A DNA stretch of 64,000 nucleotides from Methylorubrum extorquens (GTDB taxonomy: Bacteria; Pseudomonadota; Alphaproteobacteria; Rhizobiales; Beijerinckiaceae), in NCBI RefSeq assembly GCF_024169925.1, contig NZ_JALJXF010000001.1, positions 1,556,001 through 1,620,000 of the forward strand, in the 5' to 3' direction. Both the position numbers and the translations under genes were made by a program. The notes below the pieces were generated by a model. The model ran no database searches and had not been told where the DNA came from. It saw only the letters and a list, made by a program, of their open reading frames with translations. Shown one piece after another: positions 42,680 through 52,397 of the stretch (positions are counted from its first letter, which is position 1; each line of letters opens with the position of its first letter).

Positions 42680-44014
42680 ATGACCACCGACCACGCCACG
42701 GCCAATTCTCACCCGCTCGAGCGCGACGCGCAGGTGGCCATGAGCCACCACGACGTCAGCCCCAACGACATCGCGCTCGGCGTGGTGATCGGGCGGGCGT
42801 CGGAATATTTCGACTTCTTCGTGTTCGGCATCGCCTCGGTGCTGGTGTTCCCGAAGGTGTTCTTCCCCTTCGCCGCCCCGCTGACGGGCACGCTCTACGC
42901 GTTCGCCATCTTCGCGCTGGCCTTCATCGCCCGCCCGCTCGGGTCGATCTTCTTCATGTGGGTCCACAAGCGGCACGGGCGCGGGGTGAAGCTCACCATC
43001 GCCCTGTTCCTGCTCGGCGGCTCGACCGCGGCGATCAGCTTCCTGCCGAGCTACGACTCGATCGGCGTCGTCGCCATCGAGCTGCTCGCGGTGCTGCGGG
43101 TGGCGCAGGGCTTCGCGCTCGGCGGCGCCTGGGACGGGATGGCTTCGCTGCTCGCCCTCAACGCGCCGCGGGAGCGCCGCGGCTGGTACGCGATGATTCC
43201 GCAACTCGGCGCGCCGATCGGCTTCATGGTGGCGAGCGCCCTGTTCGCTTTCTTCGTGGTCAACCTGACCCCTGAGGATTTCACCGACTGGGGCTGGCGC
43301 TTCCCGTTCTTCTGCGCCTTCACCATCAACGTCGTGGCCTTGTTCGCCCGCCTCCGCCTCGTCGCGACGCCGGAATTCACCCGGCTTCTCGACAAGGGCC
43401 GGCTGGAGCCGGTCAGCGTCATCGATCTCACCCGCCACCACGCCCTCGACGTATGGATCGGCGCCTTCGTGCCGCTGGCGAGCTTCGCCCTGTTCCACCT
43501 CGTGACGATCTTCCCGATCGCGTGGCTCGCCCTGTCGAGCGAGCGTTCCGCGGGCGACTTCCTGATGGTGCAGTTTTCCGGCGCCCTCGTCTGCGCCGGC
43601 GCCGTTGCCGCTTCCGGCCTGATCGCCGACCAGATCGGACGCCGCAACATCCTGCTCATCAGCGCCGGCCTGATCGCCGTGTTCGCCTGCGGCAGCATCC
43701 TGGCCCCGCTGATCTTCGGCGAGAACGCCATCGGCCAGACGATCTACGTCAATATCGGCTTCATGCTGCTCGGCCTGTCCTACGGCCAGACCGCCGGCGC
43801 CGTGACCTCCCGGCTCGGGGCGCGCTACCGCTACACCGGGGCGGCGCTCACCTCCGACCTCGCCTGGCTGTTCGGAGCGGGTTTCGCTCCCCTCGTGGTG
43901 CTGTACCTCTCCACCGAGTACGGGCTCGCGATGGTCGGCGTGTACCTGCTGTCGGGCGCGCTGGCGACGCTGCTCGCGCTCGCCCTCGACCGGTCTGAGA
44001 TGCGCCAGATGTGA
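42680..44014 (+). CDS. MFS transporter, MHS family
   Basis: The start is ATG 42680 (MTTDHATANSHPLERDAQVA). 444 residues, 12 predicted membrane helices. GRASEYFDFFVFGIASVLV matches the metabolite:H+ symporter start (E-x-x-D-F-x-x-x-G), then AFIARPLGSIFFMWVHKRHG with the loop 2-3 R-x-G-R-like motif, and GFALGGAWDGMASLLALNAP, ADQIGRRNILLISAG. MHS members import citrate, shikimate, ketoglutarate or proline/betaine. The substrate here is unknown. Monocistronic; a strong hairpin follows. Confidence 0.85.
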   Translation: MTTDHATANSHPLERDAQVAMSHHDVSPNDIALGVVIGRASEYFDFFVFGIASVLVFPKVFFPFAAPLTGTLYAFAIFALAFIARPLGSIFFMWVHKRHGRGVKLTIALFLLGGSTAAISFLPSYDSIGVVAIELLAVLRVAQGFALGGAWDGMASLLALNAPRERRGWYAMIPQLGAPIGFMVASALFAFFVVNLTPEDFTDWGWRFPFFCAFTINVVALFARLRLVATPEFTRLLDKGRLEPVSVIDLTRHHALDVWIGAFVPLASFALFHLVTIFPIAWLALSSERSAGDFLMVQFSGALVCAGAVAASGLIADQIGRRNILLISAGLIAVFACGSILAPLIFGENAIGQTIYVNIGFMLLGLSYGQTAGAVTSRLGARYRYTGAALTSDLAWLFGAGFAPLVVLYLSTEYGLAMVGVYLLSGALATLLALALDRSEMRQM

Positions 44015-44119
44015 GTTTTGCCCCGCGGGCGGAGAATCCGTCTCGCCGCGGGACCGAGAACGCTTTCCGCCGAACGACGACTGCCGGCTCGGTGAGACAA
44101 AGCGCGCCACAACACGATC

Positions 44120-44160
44120 CCGGATACGCCGAGCCGACACCGTCGGCTCGGCGTATCCGG
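44120..44160 (+). terminator. Perfect 19-bp hairpin after the MFS gene
   Basis: The arms 44120-44138 and 44142-44160 (CGGATACGCCGAGCC... and its complement) are perfectly complementary around a 3-nt loop ACC, but no T-tract follows. It lies 105 bp after the MFS stop and about 50 bp before cyoA. It could terminate MFS transcription or act in the cyoA leader. Confidence 0.6.
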
Positions 44161-44209
44161 AGAGAAACGAACCGCCGCCACGCGGGAAGTCACCCGCGCG
44201 GCCCTTGCG

Positions 44210-45373
44210 ATGGAACGAAGATTCGTGGCCATGACCGCCGACCGTTCATTGAGAGCCCGTGCCGGGGCCGGCTCCGCGGGCCGGATCCTGCGGGGTCTCG
44301 TCCTCCTGCCGCTGTTCGGCCTGCTCGCCGGCTGCAACCTCGTGGTGATGCAGCCCTCCGGCGACATCGCCATGCAGCAGCGCAACCTCGTCCTCGCCTC
44401 GACGGGGCTGATGCTGCTCATCATCATCCCGGTGATCGTGCTGACCCTGCTGTTCGCGTGGCGTTACCGCGCGTCGAACACGGCGGCCCGCCACGACCCC
44501 GACTGGGACCACTCGACCGGGCTCGAAGTGGTGATCTGGACCGCGCCGCTGATGATCATCATCGCGCTCGGCGCGCTGACCTGGATCAGCACCCACACCC
44601 TCGATCCGTTCCGGCCGCTCTCGCGCATCGAGCCGGGCAAGCCGATCGCGGCGGAGGTGAAGCCGCTGGAGGTGCAGGTCGTCGCCCTCGATTGGAAGTG
44701 GCTGTTCTTCTACCCCGAGTACAACGTCGCGACGGTCAACGAACTGGTCGCGCCGGTGAACCGGCCGATCAACTTCAAGATCACCGCCGCATCGGTGATG
44801 AACGCTTTCTACATCCCCGCGCTCGCCGGCATGATCTACGCGATGCCCGGCATGCAGACGCAGCTCCACGCCGTGATCAACAAGCCGGGCGCCTATGACG
44901 GGCTGTCGTCGCACTACAGCGGCACCGGCTTCTCGCGCATGACGTTCAAGTTCCACGGGCTCGAAGGCGACGGCTTCGACCAGTGGATTGCCAAAGTGAA
45001 GCAGCAGGGTTCGGAATTGAGCCGTGATGCCTATCTCGAACTCGAGCGCCCGAGCGAGCGCGTTCCCGTCACCTACTACGCCTCGTTTGCCGACGGCCTC
45101 TTCGGCAAGATCGTCGGCATGTGCGCCGTGCCCGGCAAGATGTGCATGCACGAGATGATGACCATCGACGCCAAGGGTGGCGCCGGCAAGGAAAGCCGAG
45201 AGAACGCCGAGCGGCTCCAGTACGACAACCGCCACACGCAGCGCGGCGACGAAGCCCCGGGGGCGACGACCCCGGCCTCGCACCGCGCGCCCAAGAGCGA
45301 GTCGCCCGACGGCGAGAAGAACCACGAGGGGAGCGGCCAAGGCCACTCCGCTCCCGACCAGACCAACAACTGA
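44210..45373 (+). CDS. cyoA: Cytochrome bo3 quinol oxidase subunit II
   Basis: 387 residues. A lipobox ends at C42 (LPLFGLLAGCN), then two membrane helices (LVLASTGLMLLIIIPVIVLT and VVIWTAPLMIIIALGALTW). The cupredoxin domain has QVVALDWKWLFFYPEY, NAFYIPALAGMIYAMPGM and SSHYSGTGFSRMTFK. The CuA ligand motif of cytochrome c oxidases (C-x3-C with H and M) is absent, as expected for a quinol oxidase. A long charged C-terminal tail follows, rich in Glu/His/Ser. First gene of cyoABCD; the enzyme oxidises ubiquinol, reduces oxygen and pumps protons. Confidence 0.93.
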   Translation: MERRFVAMTADRSLRARAGAGSAGRILRGLVLLPLFGLLAGCNLVVMQPSGDIAMQQRNLVLASTGLMLLIIIPVIVLTLLFAWRYRASNTAARHDPDWDHSTGLEVVIWTAPLMIIIALGALTWISTHTLDPFRPLSRIEPGKPIAAEVKPLEVQVVALDWKWLFFYPEYNVATVNELVAPVNRPINFKITAASVMNAFYIPALAGMIYAMPGMQTQLHAVINKPGAYDGLSSHYSGTGFSRMTFKFHGLEGDGFDQWIAKVKQQGSELSRDAYLELERPSERVPVTYYASFADGLFGKIVGMCAVPGKMCMHEMMTIDAKGGAGKESRENAERLQYDNRHTQRGDEAPGATTPASHRAPKSESPDGEKNHEGSGQGHSAPDQTNN

Positions 45374-45412
45374 TCCGTCGCCGCCTCAGGATTTACGGAC
45401 GAGTTTCAACCC

Positions 45413-47416
45413 ATGTTCGCAAACACGGACCTGCAGCACCTGCTGTTCGGGCGCCTCTCCCTGGAGGACATCCCGTTCCACGAACCGATCCTGCAAGTAA
45501 CCTTCGCAGGCGTCGCCGTGGCCGGGATCGCGGTGCTCGCCGCCATCACCTATTTCCGCTTCTGGGGTCCGCTCTGGCGCGACTGGTTGACCTCGGTCGA
45601 TCACAAGAAGATCGGCATCATGTACGTCATCCTGGCGCTCGTGATGCTGCTGCGCGGCTTTGCCGACGCGCTGCTGATGCGCTCGCAGCAGGCGATCGCG
45701 TTCGGTGCCAACGAAGGCTACCTGCCGCCGCACCACTACGATCAGATCTTCACGGCGCATGGCGTGATCATGATCTTCTTCGTGGCGATGCCCTTCGTCA
45801 CCGGCCTGATGAACTACGTCGTGCCGCTGCAGATCGGCGCGCGCGACGTGGCCTTCCCGTTCCTGAACAACTTCTCGTTCTGGATGACGGTGTCGGGCGC
45901 GGCCACGATCATGATCTCGCTGTTCGTCGGTGAGTTCGCCCGCACCGGCTGGCTCGCCTACCCGCCGCTCTCGGGCGCGGACATGAGTCCGGGGGTCGGC
46001 GTCGATTACTACATCTGGGGCCTGCAGATCGCGGGCATCGGCACGACGCTGTCCGGCATCAACCTGGTCGCGACCATCGTGAAGATGCGCGCGCCCGGCA
46101 TGTCGATGATGAAGCTGCCGATCTTCACCTGGACCTCGCTGTGCACCAACGTGCTCATCGTGGCCGCCTTCCCGATCCTCGCCGCCGTTCTCGCGCTGCT
46201 GAGCCTCGACCGCTACGTCGGCACGCACTTCTTTACGAACGACCTCGGCGGCAACCCGATGATGTACTTCAACCTCATCTGGATCTGGGGTCACCCGGAG
46301 GTCTACATCCTCATCCTGCCGGCCTTCGGCGTGTTCTCGGAGGTCACCTCGGCCTTCAGCGGCAAGCGCCTGTTCGGCTACACCTCGATGGTCTACGCGA
46401 CCGTCGTCATCACGATCCTGTCCTACCTCGTGTGGCTGCACCACTTCTTCACGATGGGGTCGGGCGCGAGCGTGAACTCGTTCTTCGGCCTCACGACGAT
46501 GATCATCTCGATCCCGACGGGCGCGAAGATCTTCAACTGGCTGTTCACGATGTACCGCGGCCGCATCCGCTTCGATGTGCCGATGCTCTGGACGGTCAGC
46601 TTCATGGTCACCTTCACCATCGGCGGCATGACCGGCGTGCTGCTCGCCGTGCCCCCGGCCGACTTCGTGCTCCACAACTCGCTGTTCCTGATCGCGCACT
46701 TCCACAACGTGATCATCGGTGGCGTGCTGTTCGGCATGTTCGCCGGCGTGAACTACTGGTTCCCGAAGGCCTTCGGCTTCAAGCTTGATGAGTTCTGGGG
46801 CAAAGTCAGCTTCTGGTTCTGGACCATCGGCTTCTACGTCGCCTTCATGCCGCTCTACGTGCTGGGCCTCATGGGCGTGACCCGCCGTGCCCAGCACTTC
46901 GACGATCCGTCTCTCCAGATCTGGTTCGTGATCGCCGCCATCGGCGCGGGTCTGATCGCCCTGGGCATCGGCGCGATGATCGTCCAGTTCGCGGTCTCGA
47001 TCAAAAACCGCGAGAAGCTGCGCGACGTGACCGGCGATCCGTGGGAAGGCCGGACCCTCGAATGGGCCACCTCCTCGCCGCCACCGGACTACAACTTTGC
47101 CTTCACGCCCGTGGTGCATCGCCTCGACGCGTGGTGGGACATGAAGGCCCGCGGCTTCCAGCGGCCGCTCTCGGGCTACAAGCCGATCCACATGCCCAAG
47201 AACACCGCCACCGGCGTGATCCTGGGCATGGTCAGCATCGTCTTCTCCTTCGCGATGATCTGGTACATCTGGTGGCTCGCAGCCCTCACCTTCGTGGCGA
47301 TGCTGGCGATCACGATCGGCCATACCTTCAACTATAACCGCGACTTCTACATCCCCGCCGAGACGGTCCGCCGGACCGAGCAGCGGCGGACCGAGGCGCT
47401 GGCGGCGCGGGTCTGA
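45413..47416 (+). CDS. cyoB: Cytochrome bo3 quinol oxidase subunit I
   Basis: 667 residues. Heme and copper ligands are all present: low-spin heme H in IFTAHGVIM, CuB and cross-linked His-Tyr in [12 protein letters not shown], the CuB pair in WLHHFFTMG, and heme H residues in [11 protein letters not shown]. The quinol-binding set characteristic of CyoB is visible: R and D in [16 protein letters not shown] and Q in [10 protein letters not shown]. That supports a ubiquinol rather than cytochrome c substrate. Fifteen-helix length is normal (663 in E. coli). Proton-pumping core of the complex. Confidence 0.95.
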   Translation: MFANTDLQHLLFGRLSLEDIPFHEPILQVTFAGVAVAGIAVLAAITYFRFWGPLWRDWLTSVDHKKIGIMYVILALVMLLRGFADALLMRSQQAIAFGANEGYLPPHHYDQIFTAHGVIMIFFVAMPFVTGLMNYVVPLQIGARDVAFPFLNNFSFWMTVSGAATIMISLFVGEFARTGWLAYPPLSGADMSPGVGVDYYIWGLQIAGIGTTLSGINLVATIVKMRAPGMSMMKLPIFTWTSLCTNVLIVAAFPILAAVLALLSLDRYVGTHFFTNDLGGNPMMYFNLIWIWGHPEVYILILPAFGVFSEVTSAFSGKRLFGYTSMVYATVVITILSYLVWLHHFFTMGSGASVNSFFGLTTMIISIPTGAKIFNWLFTMYRGRIRFDVPMLWTVSFMVTFTIGGMTGVLLAVPPADFVLHNSLFLIAHFHNVIIGGVLFGMFAGVNYWFPKAFGFKLDEFWGKVSFWFWTIGFYVAFMPLYVLGLMGVTRRAQHFDDPSLQIWFVIAAIGAGLIALGIGAMIVQFAVSIKNREKLRDVTGDPWEGRTLEWATSSPPPDYNFAFTPVVHRLDAWWDMKARGFQRPLSGYKPIHMPKNTATGVILGMVSIVFSFAMIWYIWWLAALTFVAMLAITIGHTFNYNRDFYIPAETVRRTEQRRTEALAARV

Positions 47417-47421
47417 GCATT

Positions 47422-48069
47422 ATGGCAACGCACGCGACCCACACCCTTGTCGGCGAACGGATGTCCGGCGCCGACGTGCCGGACTTCCTCGATCTCGAGG
47501 GCGAGCATCACCCGGAAGGGGGCACGATGCTCGGCTTCTGGATCTACTTGATGAGCGACTGCCTCATCTTCGCAGTCCTGTTCGCGACCTACGCCGTGCT
47601 CGGCCGCAGCTACGCGGCCGGGCCCTCGCCCAAGGACCTGTTCGACCTGCCGATCGTGGCGGTGAACACGTCGATGCTGCTGTTCTCCTCCATCACCTAC
47701 GGCTTCGCCATGCTGGCGATGGAGAAGGACGATCTCGCCAAGACCCAACTCTGGCTCGCAATCACCGGCCTGTTCGGCGCGGCCTTCGTCGGGCTCGAAC
47801 TCTACGAGTTCGCCCACCTGATCCACGAAGGCGCCACGCCCCAGCGCAGCGGCTTCCTGTCCGCGTTCTTCACCTTGGTCGGAACCCACGGCCTGCACGT
47901 CACCTTCGGCCTGATCTGGCTCGTCACGCTGATGATCCAGACCCGGCTCAAGGGCCTCGGGGCGGAGAACAAGCGCCGGCTGATGTGCCTGTCGATGTTC
48001 TGGCACTTCCTCGACGTCATCTGGATCGGCGTCTTCACCTTCGTGTACCTGATGGGAGTCCTGCAATGA
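47422..48069 (+). CDS. cyoC: Cytochrome bo3 quinol oxidase subunit III
   Basis: 215 residues, five membrane helices, with the family motifs [79 protein letters not shown] and [20 protein letters not shown]. It sits five bases after cyoB and overlaps cyoD by four bases (ATGA). It stabilises the subunit I catalytic core and binds lipid. Confidence 0.95.
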   Translation: MATHATHTLVGERMSGADVPDFLDLEGEHHPEGGTMLGFWIYLMSDCLIFAVLFATYAVLGRSYAAGPSPKDLFDLPIVAVNTSMLLFSSITYGFAMLAMEKDDLAKTQLWLAITGLFGAAFVGLELYEFAHLIHEGATPQRSGFLSAFFTLVGTHGLHVTFGLIWLVTLMIQTRLKGLGAENKRRLMCLSMFWHFLDVIWIGVFTFVYLMGVLQ

Positions 48070-48455
48070 GCGGGGCAGCACACGCCGACGATCACGGGCA
48101 CGACGGCCATGGGCAGGACGCCCACGGCCACGGCTCCTTCAAAGACTACGTCACGGGCTTCGTGCTCTCCGTCATCCTGACGGCGATCCCGTTCTGGCTG
48201 GTGATGGGCGACGTGCTGGGCGACAAGCTCGTCACCGGCGTCGTCATCCTCGGCCTGGGTGCGGTGCAGATCGTGGTTCACATGATCTACTTCCTGCACA
48301 TGAACACGAAGTCGGAGGGCGGCTGGACCTTCATGGCGCTGATCTTCACGATCACCCTCGTGGTCATCACGTTGTGCGGGTCGATCTGGGTCATGCACCA
48401 CCTCAACACCAACATGATGCCGATCTCGGCCGAGGAGATGCGTCACGCTCCCTGA
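48066..48455 (+). CDS. cyoD: Cytochrome bo3 quinol oxidase subunit IV
   Basis: The start is ATG 48066, overlapping the cyoC stop. 129 residues: a His/Asp-rich N-terminus ([18 protein letters not shown]) then three membrane helices ([60 protein letters not shown]) as in CyoD. The histidine-rich head may bind metal but is common in this subunit. Confidence 0.93.
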   Translation: MSGAAHADDHGHDGHGQDAHGHGSFKDYVTGFVLSVILTAIPFWLVMGDVLGDKLVTGVVILGLGAVQIVVHMIYFLHMNTKSEGGWTFMALIFTITLVVITLCGSIWVMHHLNTNMMPISAEEMRHAP

Positions 48456-48516
48456 CGCATCCCGCAAACTCGACGCTTCGACATCCGCCGCCCCGGCGAC
48501 GGGTCGGCGGCGCCCG

Positions 48517-49242
48517 TTGCTCGTCCGGCTCGCCCTGATCCTGGCGGGCCTTGCGGTGACGGGCGTGTTCCTCGGCCTCGGCACGTGGCAGGTCGAGCGC
48601 CGGATCTGGAAGCTCGACCTGATCGACCGGGTCGAGGCCCGCATCCGTGCCGAGCCCGCGCCCGCACCGGGGCCGGAGGGATGGGCCGGCCTCACCGCCG
48701 CTTCCGCCGAATACCGGCGGGTCCGGCTCACCGGGCGCTTCGCCGACGATCGTGCCACCCTGGTTCAGGCGGTGACCGCGCGCGGCAGCGGCTTCTGGGT
48801 GCTGGTGCCGCTCGCAACCGACCGCGGCTTCACCGTCCTCGTCAACCGCGGATTCGTACCGACGGAGGCCCGCGAGCGCGCGGCCCGTGCCGCGGGTGAG
48901 CCGGATGGGGACAAGACGGTCACGGGCCTGTTGCGCCTGTCCGAGCCCGGCGGCGGCTTCCTGCGCCGCAACGATCCGGCGGCCGACCGCTGGTACTCCC
49001 GCGACGTCGCGGCTATCGCCGCCGCCCGCGGGATCGACGGCACGCCGAATGCGCTCGCGCCCTATTTCGTGGATGCCGATGCCGCGTCCAATCCCGGCGG
49101 CCTGCCGGTTGGCGGCCTCACGGTGGTGGCCTTCCACAACAACCATCTCGTCTACGCGCTGACTTGGTACGCCCTCGCGCTGATGACCGCCGCGGCCCTC
49201 ATCTACGCCCTCAGGGAGTCTCGCAGGATGCCAAGTCGCTGA
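48517..49242 (+). CDS. SURF1-family oxidase assembly factor
   Basis: 241 residues from TTG 48517; the frame is open upstream to 48418 but contains no ATG or GTG, so the start is TTG or a rarer codon (an upstream in-frame stretch RRRP precedes it). An N-terminal helix LALILAGLAVTGVFLGLGTW and the conserved W-x-x-R-R (GTWQVERRIWKLDLI) open the protein; VLVNRGFVP, GFLRRNDPAADRWYSRD and a second membrane helix near the C-terminus (YALTWYALALMTAAALIYAL) follow, all typical of SURF1. It inserts heme a or supports heme-copper assembly. Being 61 bp after cyoD, it probably serves the quinol oxidase, like Surf1q of Paracoccus. Confidence 0.85.
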   Translation: MLVRLALILAGLAVTGVFLGLGTWQVERRIWKLDLIDRVEARIRAEPAPAPGPEGWAGLTAASAEYRRVRLTGRFADDRATLVQAVTARGSGFWVLVPLATDRGFTVLVNRGFVPTEARERAARAAGEPDGDKTVTGLLRLSEPGGGFLRRNDPAADRWYSRDVAAIAAARGIDGTPNALAPYFVDADAASNPGGLPVGGLTVVAFHNNHLVYALTWYALALMTAAALIYALRESRRMPSR

Positions 49243-49432
49243 CCGCCGTCCTATGCCGGTTCGACGGGATCTTCATGGGCAGCTGCGGCTCCCGGCCATT
49301 TGAAAATTATTTCGCACATTTTATCGCTGCACCTGTATCGATTGAACGGTTGAGGTTGTTAACCCTTCATACACCGGTCGCCGTCGCGATTCGCGGCGGC
49401 CCTGACCGCGCCGGATGAAGCGGGGAGCCGAT

Positions 49433-49843
49433 ATGGGAGTCGCCCTGCAGGGGCCTGAACGGGACGGACGTGATCGCCGGGATGGCGACGGATTCGCCCG
49501 TCGCGTACCCGAGCCGCTGGCAGATCTCATTGTTGCCATGGAGCGGACCCTTGTCGCGCTGGCAGGAGAGAGCGGCGGGCGCGACGAGTTGCATGCCCTG
49601 CGTAACTATCTCTCCGACCTGTGCGTCCTGACCCAGGAGACGCCGACGATCCGCCGGGCAGTGGACCGTCTCGTCCTGGCAGGCGACCGCCTCGGCGAGG
49701 CAGTGATTGCGCCGCGGGGCTACGAGCGCCGCTGGCGGAGCCCCCGCCTGAACAAGGCACGCCAAGCGCTCACCTCTCTCGAACGGACGCTCACGGGTGC
49801 GCGGCCGAGCCGGATCGCAGTGCGGCTCGACCGCGACTGGTGA
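49433..49843 (+). CDS. Small hypothetical protein
   Basis: I choose ATG 49433 because GGGGAG (49422-49427) lies five bases upstream; an earlier ATG at 49415 is in frame. About 136 residues, basic and helical: FARRVPEPLADLIVAMERTL, VALAGESGGRDELHALRNYL, SDLCVLTQETPTIRRAVDRL, NKARQALTSLERTLTGARP. No membrane segment and no recognised family. Confidence 0.5.
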   Translation: MGVALQGPERDGRDRRDGDGFARRVPEPLADLIVAMERTLVALAGESGGRDELHALRNYLSDLCVLTQETPTIRRAVDRLVLAGDRLGEAVIAPRGYERRWRSPRLNKARQALTSLERTLTGARPSRIAVRLDRDW

Positions 49844-49987
49844 AGGGGAGGCGGGCGAGGCAGGCGCCGCGTTGAGCGGGCGGATCGGGCATCACGCGAA
49901 AACGGCCGAGCTTGGCGGAACAGTTACGCCGGCCAACGGTTTGCGGACGCGTGCGACCGGCGCGCCGGTCCCGCTTCGAGCCACTGA

Positions 49988-50686
49988 ATGGATAAACCCA
50001 GCCGCTCGGCCCAGACCTGGGCAGTCACGGCCGGCGCCGCCGCGCTGGCGGTCGGGGCATGGTACCTCCTGCCCGTCGAGGAATGGCTGCGCGCGTTCTC
50101 GGACTGGGCGAACGGCCTCGGTCCCTACGGCCTCCTCGCCTTCGGCGTGCTGTTCTTCCTTGCGACGCTCCTCGTCGTACCAGGCACCCCGCTCACCATT
50201 GCCGGAGCCGTCGCCTTCGGCTGGGCGGTGATGCCGGTGGTGTTGTTCTCGGCAACGCTCGGCTCCTGGCTCGCCTTCGTGGCCGCCCGTCACCTGTTCC
50301 GCGAGCGGGTGCGGGGACTGATCCGGCGCCGGCCGGCGCTGAACGCCACCCTGGAGGCGGTCGGCGACGGCGGCTGGCGGCTCATGACCCTGATGCGGCT
50401 CAGCCCCTTCGTGCCGTTCAACGCCCAGAACTACGTGTTCGGGGTGACGGATGTCCGCACCTCCGCCTATCTGGTCTCCACGGTGATCGGCATGCTGCCG
50501 GGCACGGTGGTGTGCGTCTATCTCGGCGTCATCGGCCGCCATGCCGGCAGCGACGAGCCGACCCGCTGGGTCACTCTTGGCCTTGGCCTCCTCGCGACCG
50601 TCGCGGCGGTGGAACTCACCCGGCGCCGGGTGCGGGCCAAGCTTGAGGCGGGCAAACTCAAGCCGGAAAAGGCCGGGGCACGATGA
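49988..50686 (+). CDS. TVP38/TMEM64 (VTT)-family membrane protein
   Basis: 232 residues, 5-6 helices. The VTT core is clear: PYGLLAFGVLFFLATLLVVP, GTPLTIAGAVAFGW, SWLAFVAARHLFRERVRG, then the family signature LMRLSPFVPFNAQNYVFGVT and VIGMLPGTVVCVYLGVIG. DedA/TVP38 relatives are scramblases or lipid-handling proteins. It is followed after 58 bp by a phospholipase D-like protein, a fusion partner of VTT domains in many genomes. Confidence 0.88.
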   Translation: MDKPSRSAQTWAVTAGAAALAVGAWYLLPVEEWLRAFSDWANGLGPYGLLAFGVLFFLATLLVVPGTPLTIAGAVAFGWAVMPVVLFSATLGSWLAFVAARHLFRERVRGLIRRRPALNATLEAVGDGGWRLMTLMRLSPFVPFNAQNYVFGVTDVRTSAYLVSTVIGMLPGTVVCVYLGVIGRHAGSDEPTRWVTLGLGLLATVAAVELTRRRVRAKLEAGKLKPEKAGAR

Positions 50687-50744
50687 GTGTTCCGCTCGAA
50701 CAAGGGATAAGCGCGCCGTCGCGGGGTGGCGGCTCGGTGGGCGC

Positions 50745-52280
50745 ATGAGGATGGAAGTCGGGGTGAGTCACGGATCGTCCGAGAGCTGGCTGCGGCCAGG
50801 GCTCACCTGCTGGCGGCAGGAGAGGGCGGGGCGCATCGCGGTGCTGCATGACGGTGCGGCCTATTTCGCCGCCGCCCATGCGGCGCTGCTGAAGGCGCGC
50901 ACATCCATCACCCTGATCGGTTGGAGCTTCGATCCGCGCTCGCGCCTGCTGCCGGGGGATTCGCCCGATGCGGGCGAGACCCTGGCGGAACTGCTGGCCC
51001 GCCTCAAGGCCGCGCGGCCGGAACTCGCCATCCGCATCCTGATCTGGGACATGCCGTGGCCGATCTCGGCGGGCAACGACCACACCCCCGACAGCGTGCG
51101 GGCGAGCCTCGGGCCCGACATCGACTTCCGCATCGACGGCACGCTGCCTTTCGGCGCCTGCCAGCACCAGAAGATCCTCGTCATCGACGATGCGATCGCC
51201 TTCAGCGGCGGCAGCGACTTCGAGGTGAACCGCTGGGACACCCCCGCCCACCGCGACCGCGACCCCCGCCGCCGCCTGCCCTCCGGTGAGGACTACCCGC
51301 CGCGCCACGACGTGATGATGCTGGTCGACCGTGCCGCCGCACGGGCGCTGGCGGACCTGGCCCGCGAGCGCTGGCGCCGCGCCACCGGCGAGACCTTTCC
51401 ACTCGCAGGTTCCGACGAAGCCCACGATCCCTGGCCCGAAACCCTCGCACCGCACCTGACCGACGTAATGGTGGGGCTTGCCCGCACCGATCCGCCGCAG
51501 GACGGGCGCCCGGCGGTGACGGAGAGCGCCGCGCTCTATCGCGCCTCGATCCGCGCGGCGGAGCGCTTCATCTATCTGGAGAACCAGTATCTCACCTCGC
51601 CGGTCGTCGCGGAGGCGCTGGCCGAGCGCCTCGCCGAACCCGACGGGCCGGAGATCGTGATCGTCCTGTCCGAGCGCAGCCCGAGCGGCTTCGACCGCCT
51701 GACCATGGACAGCGCCCGCCGCGGCCTGATCCGGGCCTTGCGCCGCGCCGACCGGTTCGACCGGCTGCGGATCGTGGCGCCGCACACGGAGAAGGGCCGG
51801 CCGATCCTGGTGCATGCCAAGGTCGCGATCATCGACGAGCGCCTGCTGCGGATCGGCTCGACCAACCTCAACAACCGCTCCCTCGGCTACGACACCGAGT
51901 GCGACCTTGCCGTTGAGGTGCCGGCCGACGACGCCGAGGCCCGCGCGGCGCTGCGGCGCCTGCTCGTCCGGCTGCTCTCGCATCACGGCGGCTGCCCACC
52001 GGATGTGTTCGCGCAAGCCCTCGAGGCCCGCGGTTCCCTGCGCGCGGTGCTCGACGATCCCCGATTGATGCCGCGCCCCCGGGTCTGCCCCCTCGTCCCC
52101 TCCCGCCGCGGCCCGGTGGCCCGCCTCGTCGAGGCCTTCCATCTCGGCGACCCGGTGAGCCCCGCCGATGCGTGGCGCCCCTGGCGGCGGCGCAAGGCGC
52201 TGCGCCGGGCTGGCGGCCCAAGCTGCTCGGAAGCGGACATCGCCTCGCAACCGGAGAAGGCGGCACTGGGCGCCTCATAA
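50745..52280 (+). CDS. Phospholipase D/cardiolipin synthase-like protein
   Basis: The start is ATG 50745 or 50751. 511 residues. Two HKD motifs are intact: HQKILVIDDAIAFSGGSD and HAKVAIIDERLLRIGSTN, each H-x-K-x4-D. Supporting segments: SITLIGWSFDPRSRLLPGDS, RFIYLENQYLTSPVVAEALA, RSLGYDTECDLAVEV. No signal peptide or helices. Likely transfers or hydrolyses phosphatidyl groups at the membrane. It belongs with the preceding VTT protein and with the EEP-type phosphodiesterase at 53546 (on the other strand), like E. coli ybhP-clsB-ybhN. Confidence 0.9.
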   Translation: MRMEVGVSHGSSESWLRPGLTCWRQERAGRIAVLHDGAAYFAAAHAALLKARTSITLIGWSFDPRSRLLPGDSPDAGETLAELLARLKAARPELAIRILIWDMPWPISAGNDHTPDSVRASLGPDIDFRIDGTLPFGACQHQKILVIDDAIAFSGGSDFEVNRWDTPAHRDRDPRRRLPSGEDYPPRHDVMMLVDRAAARALADLARERWRRATGETFPLAGSDEAHDPWPETLAPHLTDVMVGLARTDPPQDGRPAVTESAALYRASIRAAERFIYLENQYLTSPVVAEALAERLAEPDGPEIVIVLSERSPSGFDRLTMDSARRGLIRALRRADRFDRLRIVAPHTEKGRPILVHAKVAIIDERLLRIGSTNLNNRSLGYDTECDLAVEVPADDAEARAALRRLLVRLLSHHGGCPPDVFAQALEARGSLRAVLDDPRLMPRPRVCPLVPSRRGPVARLVEAFHLGDPVSPADAWRPWRRRKALRRAGGPSCSEADIASQPEKAALGAS

Positions 52281-52317
52281 CCCTCAACCGTGACGGTTGG
52301 ACGGTTGGTTTTCGCCA

Positions 52318-52356
52318 AGCTCCTCCTCTTCCCGAACAGCGGGGAGAGGAGGAGCT
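52318..52356. terminator. Bidirectional hairpin between convergent genes
   Basis: Arms 52318-52333 and 52341-52356 (AGCTCCTCCTCTTCCC / GGGGAGAGGAGGAGCT) pair over 16 bp with one G-T wobble and a 7-nt loop. It lies between the phospholipase (stop 52280) and the asparaginase (stop 52398, minus). A second smaller hairpin CAACCG-TGA-CGGTTG precedes it at 52285-52299. No T-run in either direction. Confidence 0.65.
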
Positions 52357-52397
52357 CGCTCAATTCGAGTCCATCACATGGAGCCGAAAAAGCACCG

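Noticed and set aside
42611..44140. 509-codon minus-strand frame
   Set aside because: It lies antisense to the MFS transporter and has a charged repetitive composition typical of high-GC shadows.
45386..47323. 645-codon minus-strand frame
   Set aside because: It is antisense to cyoB and dominated by His, Asp, Arg and Glu. No domain.
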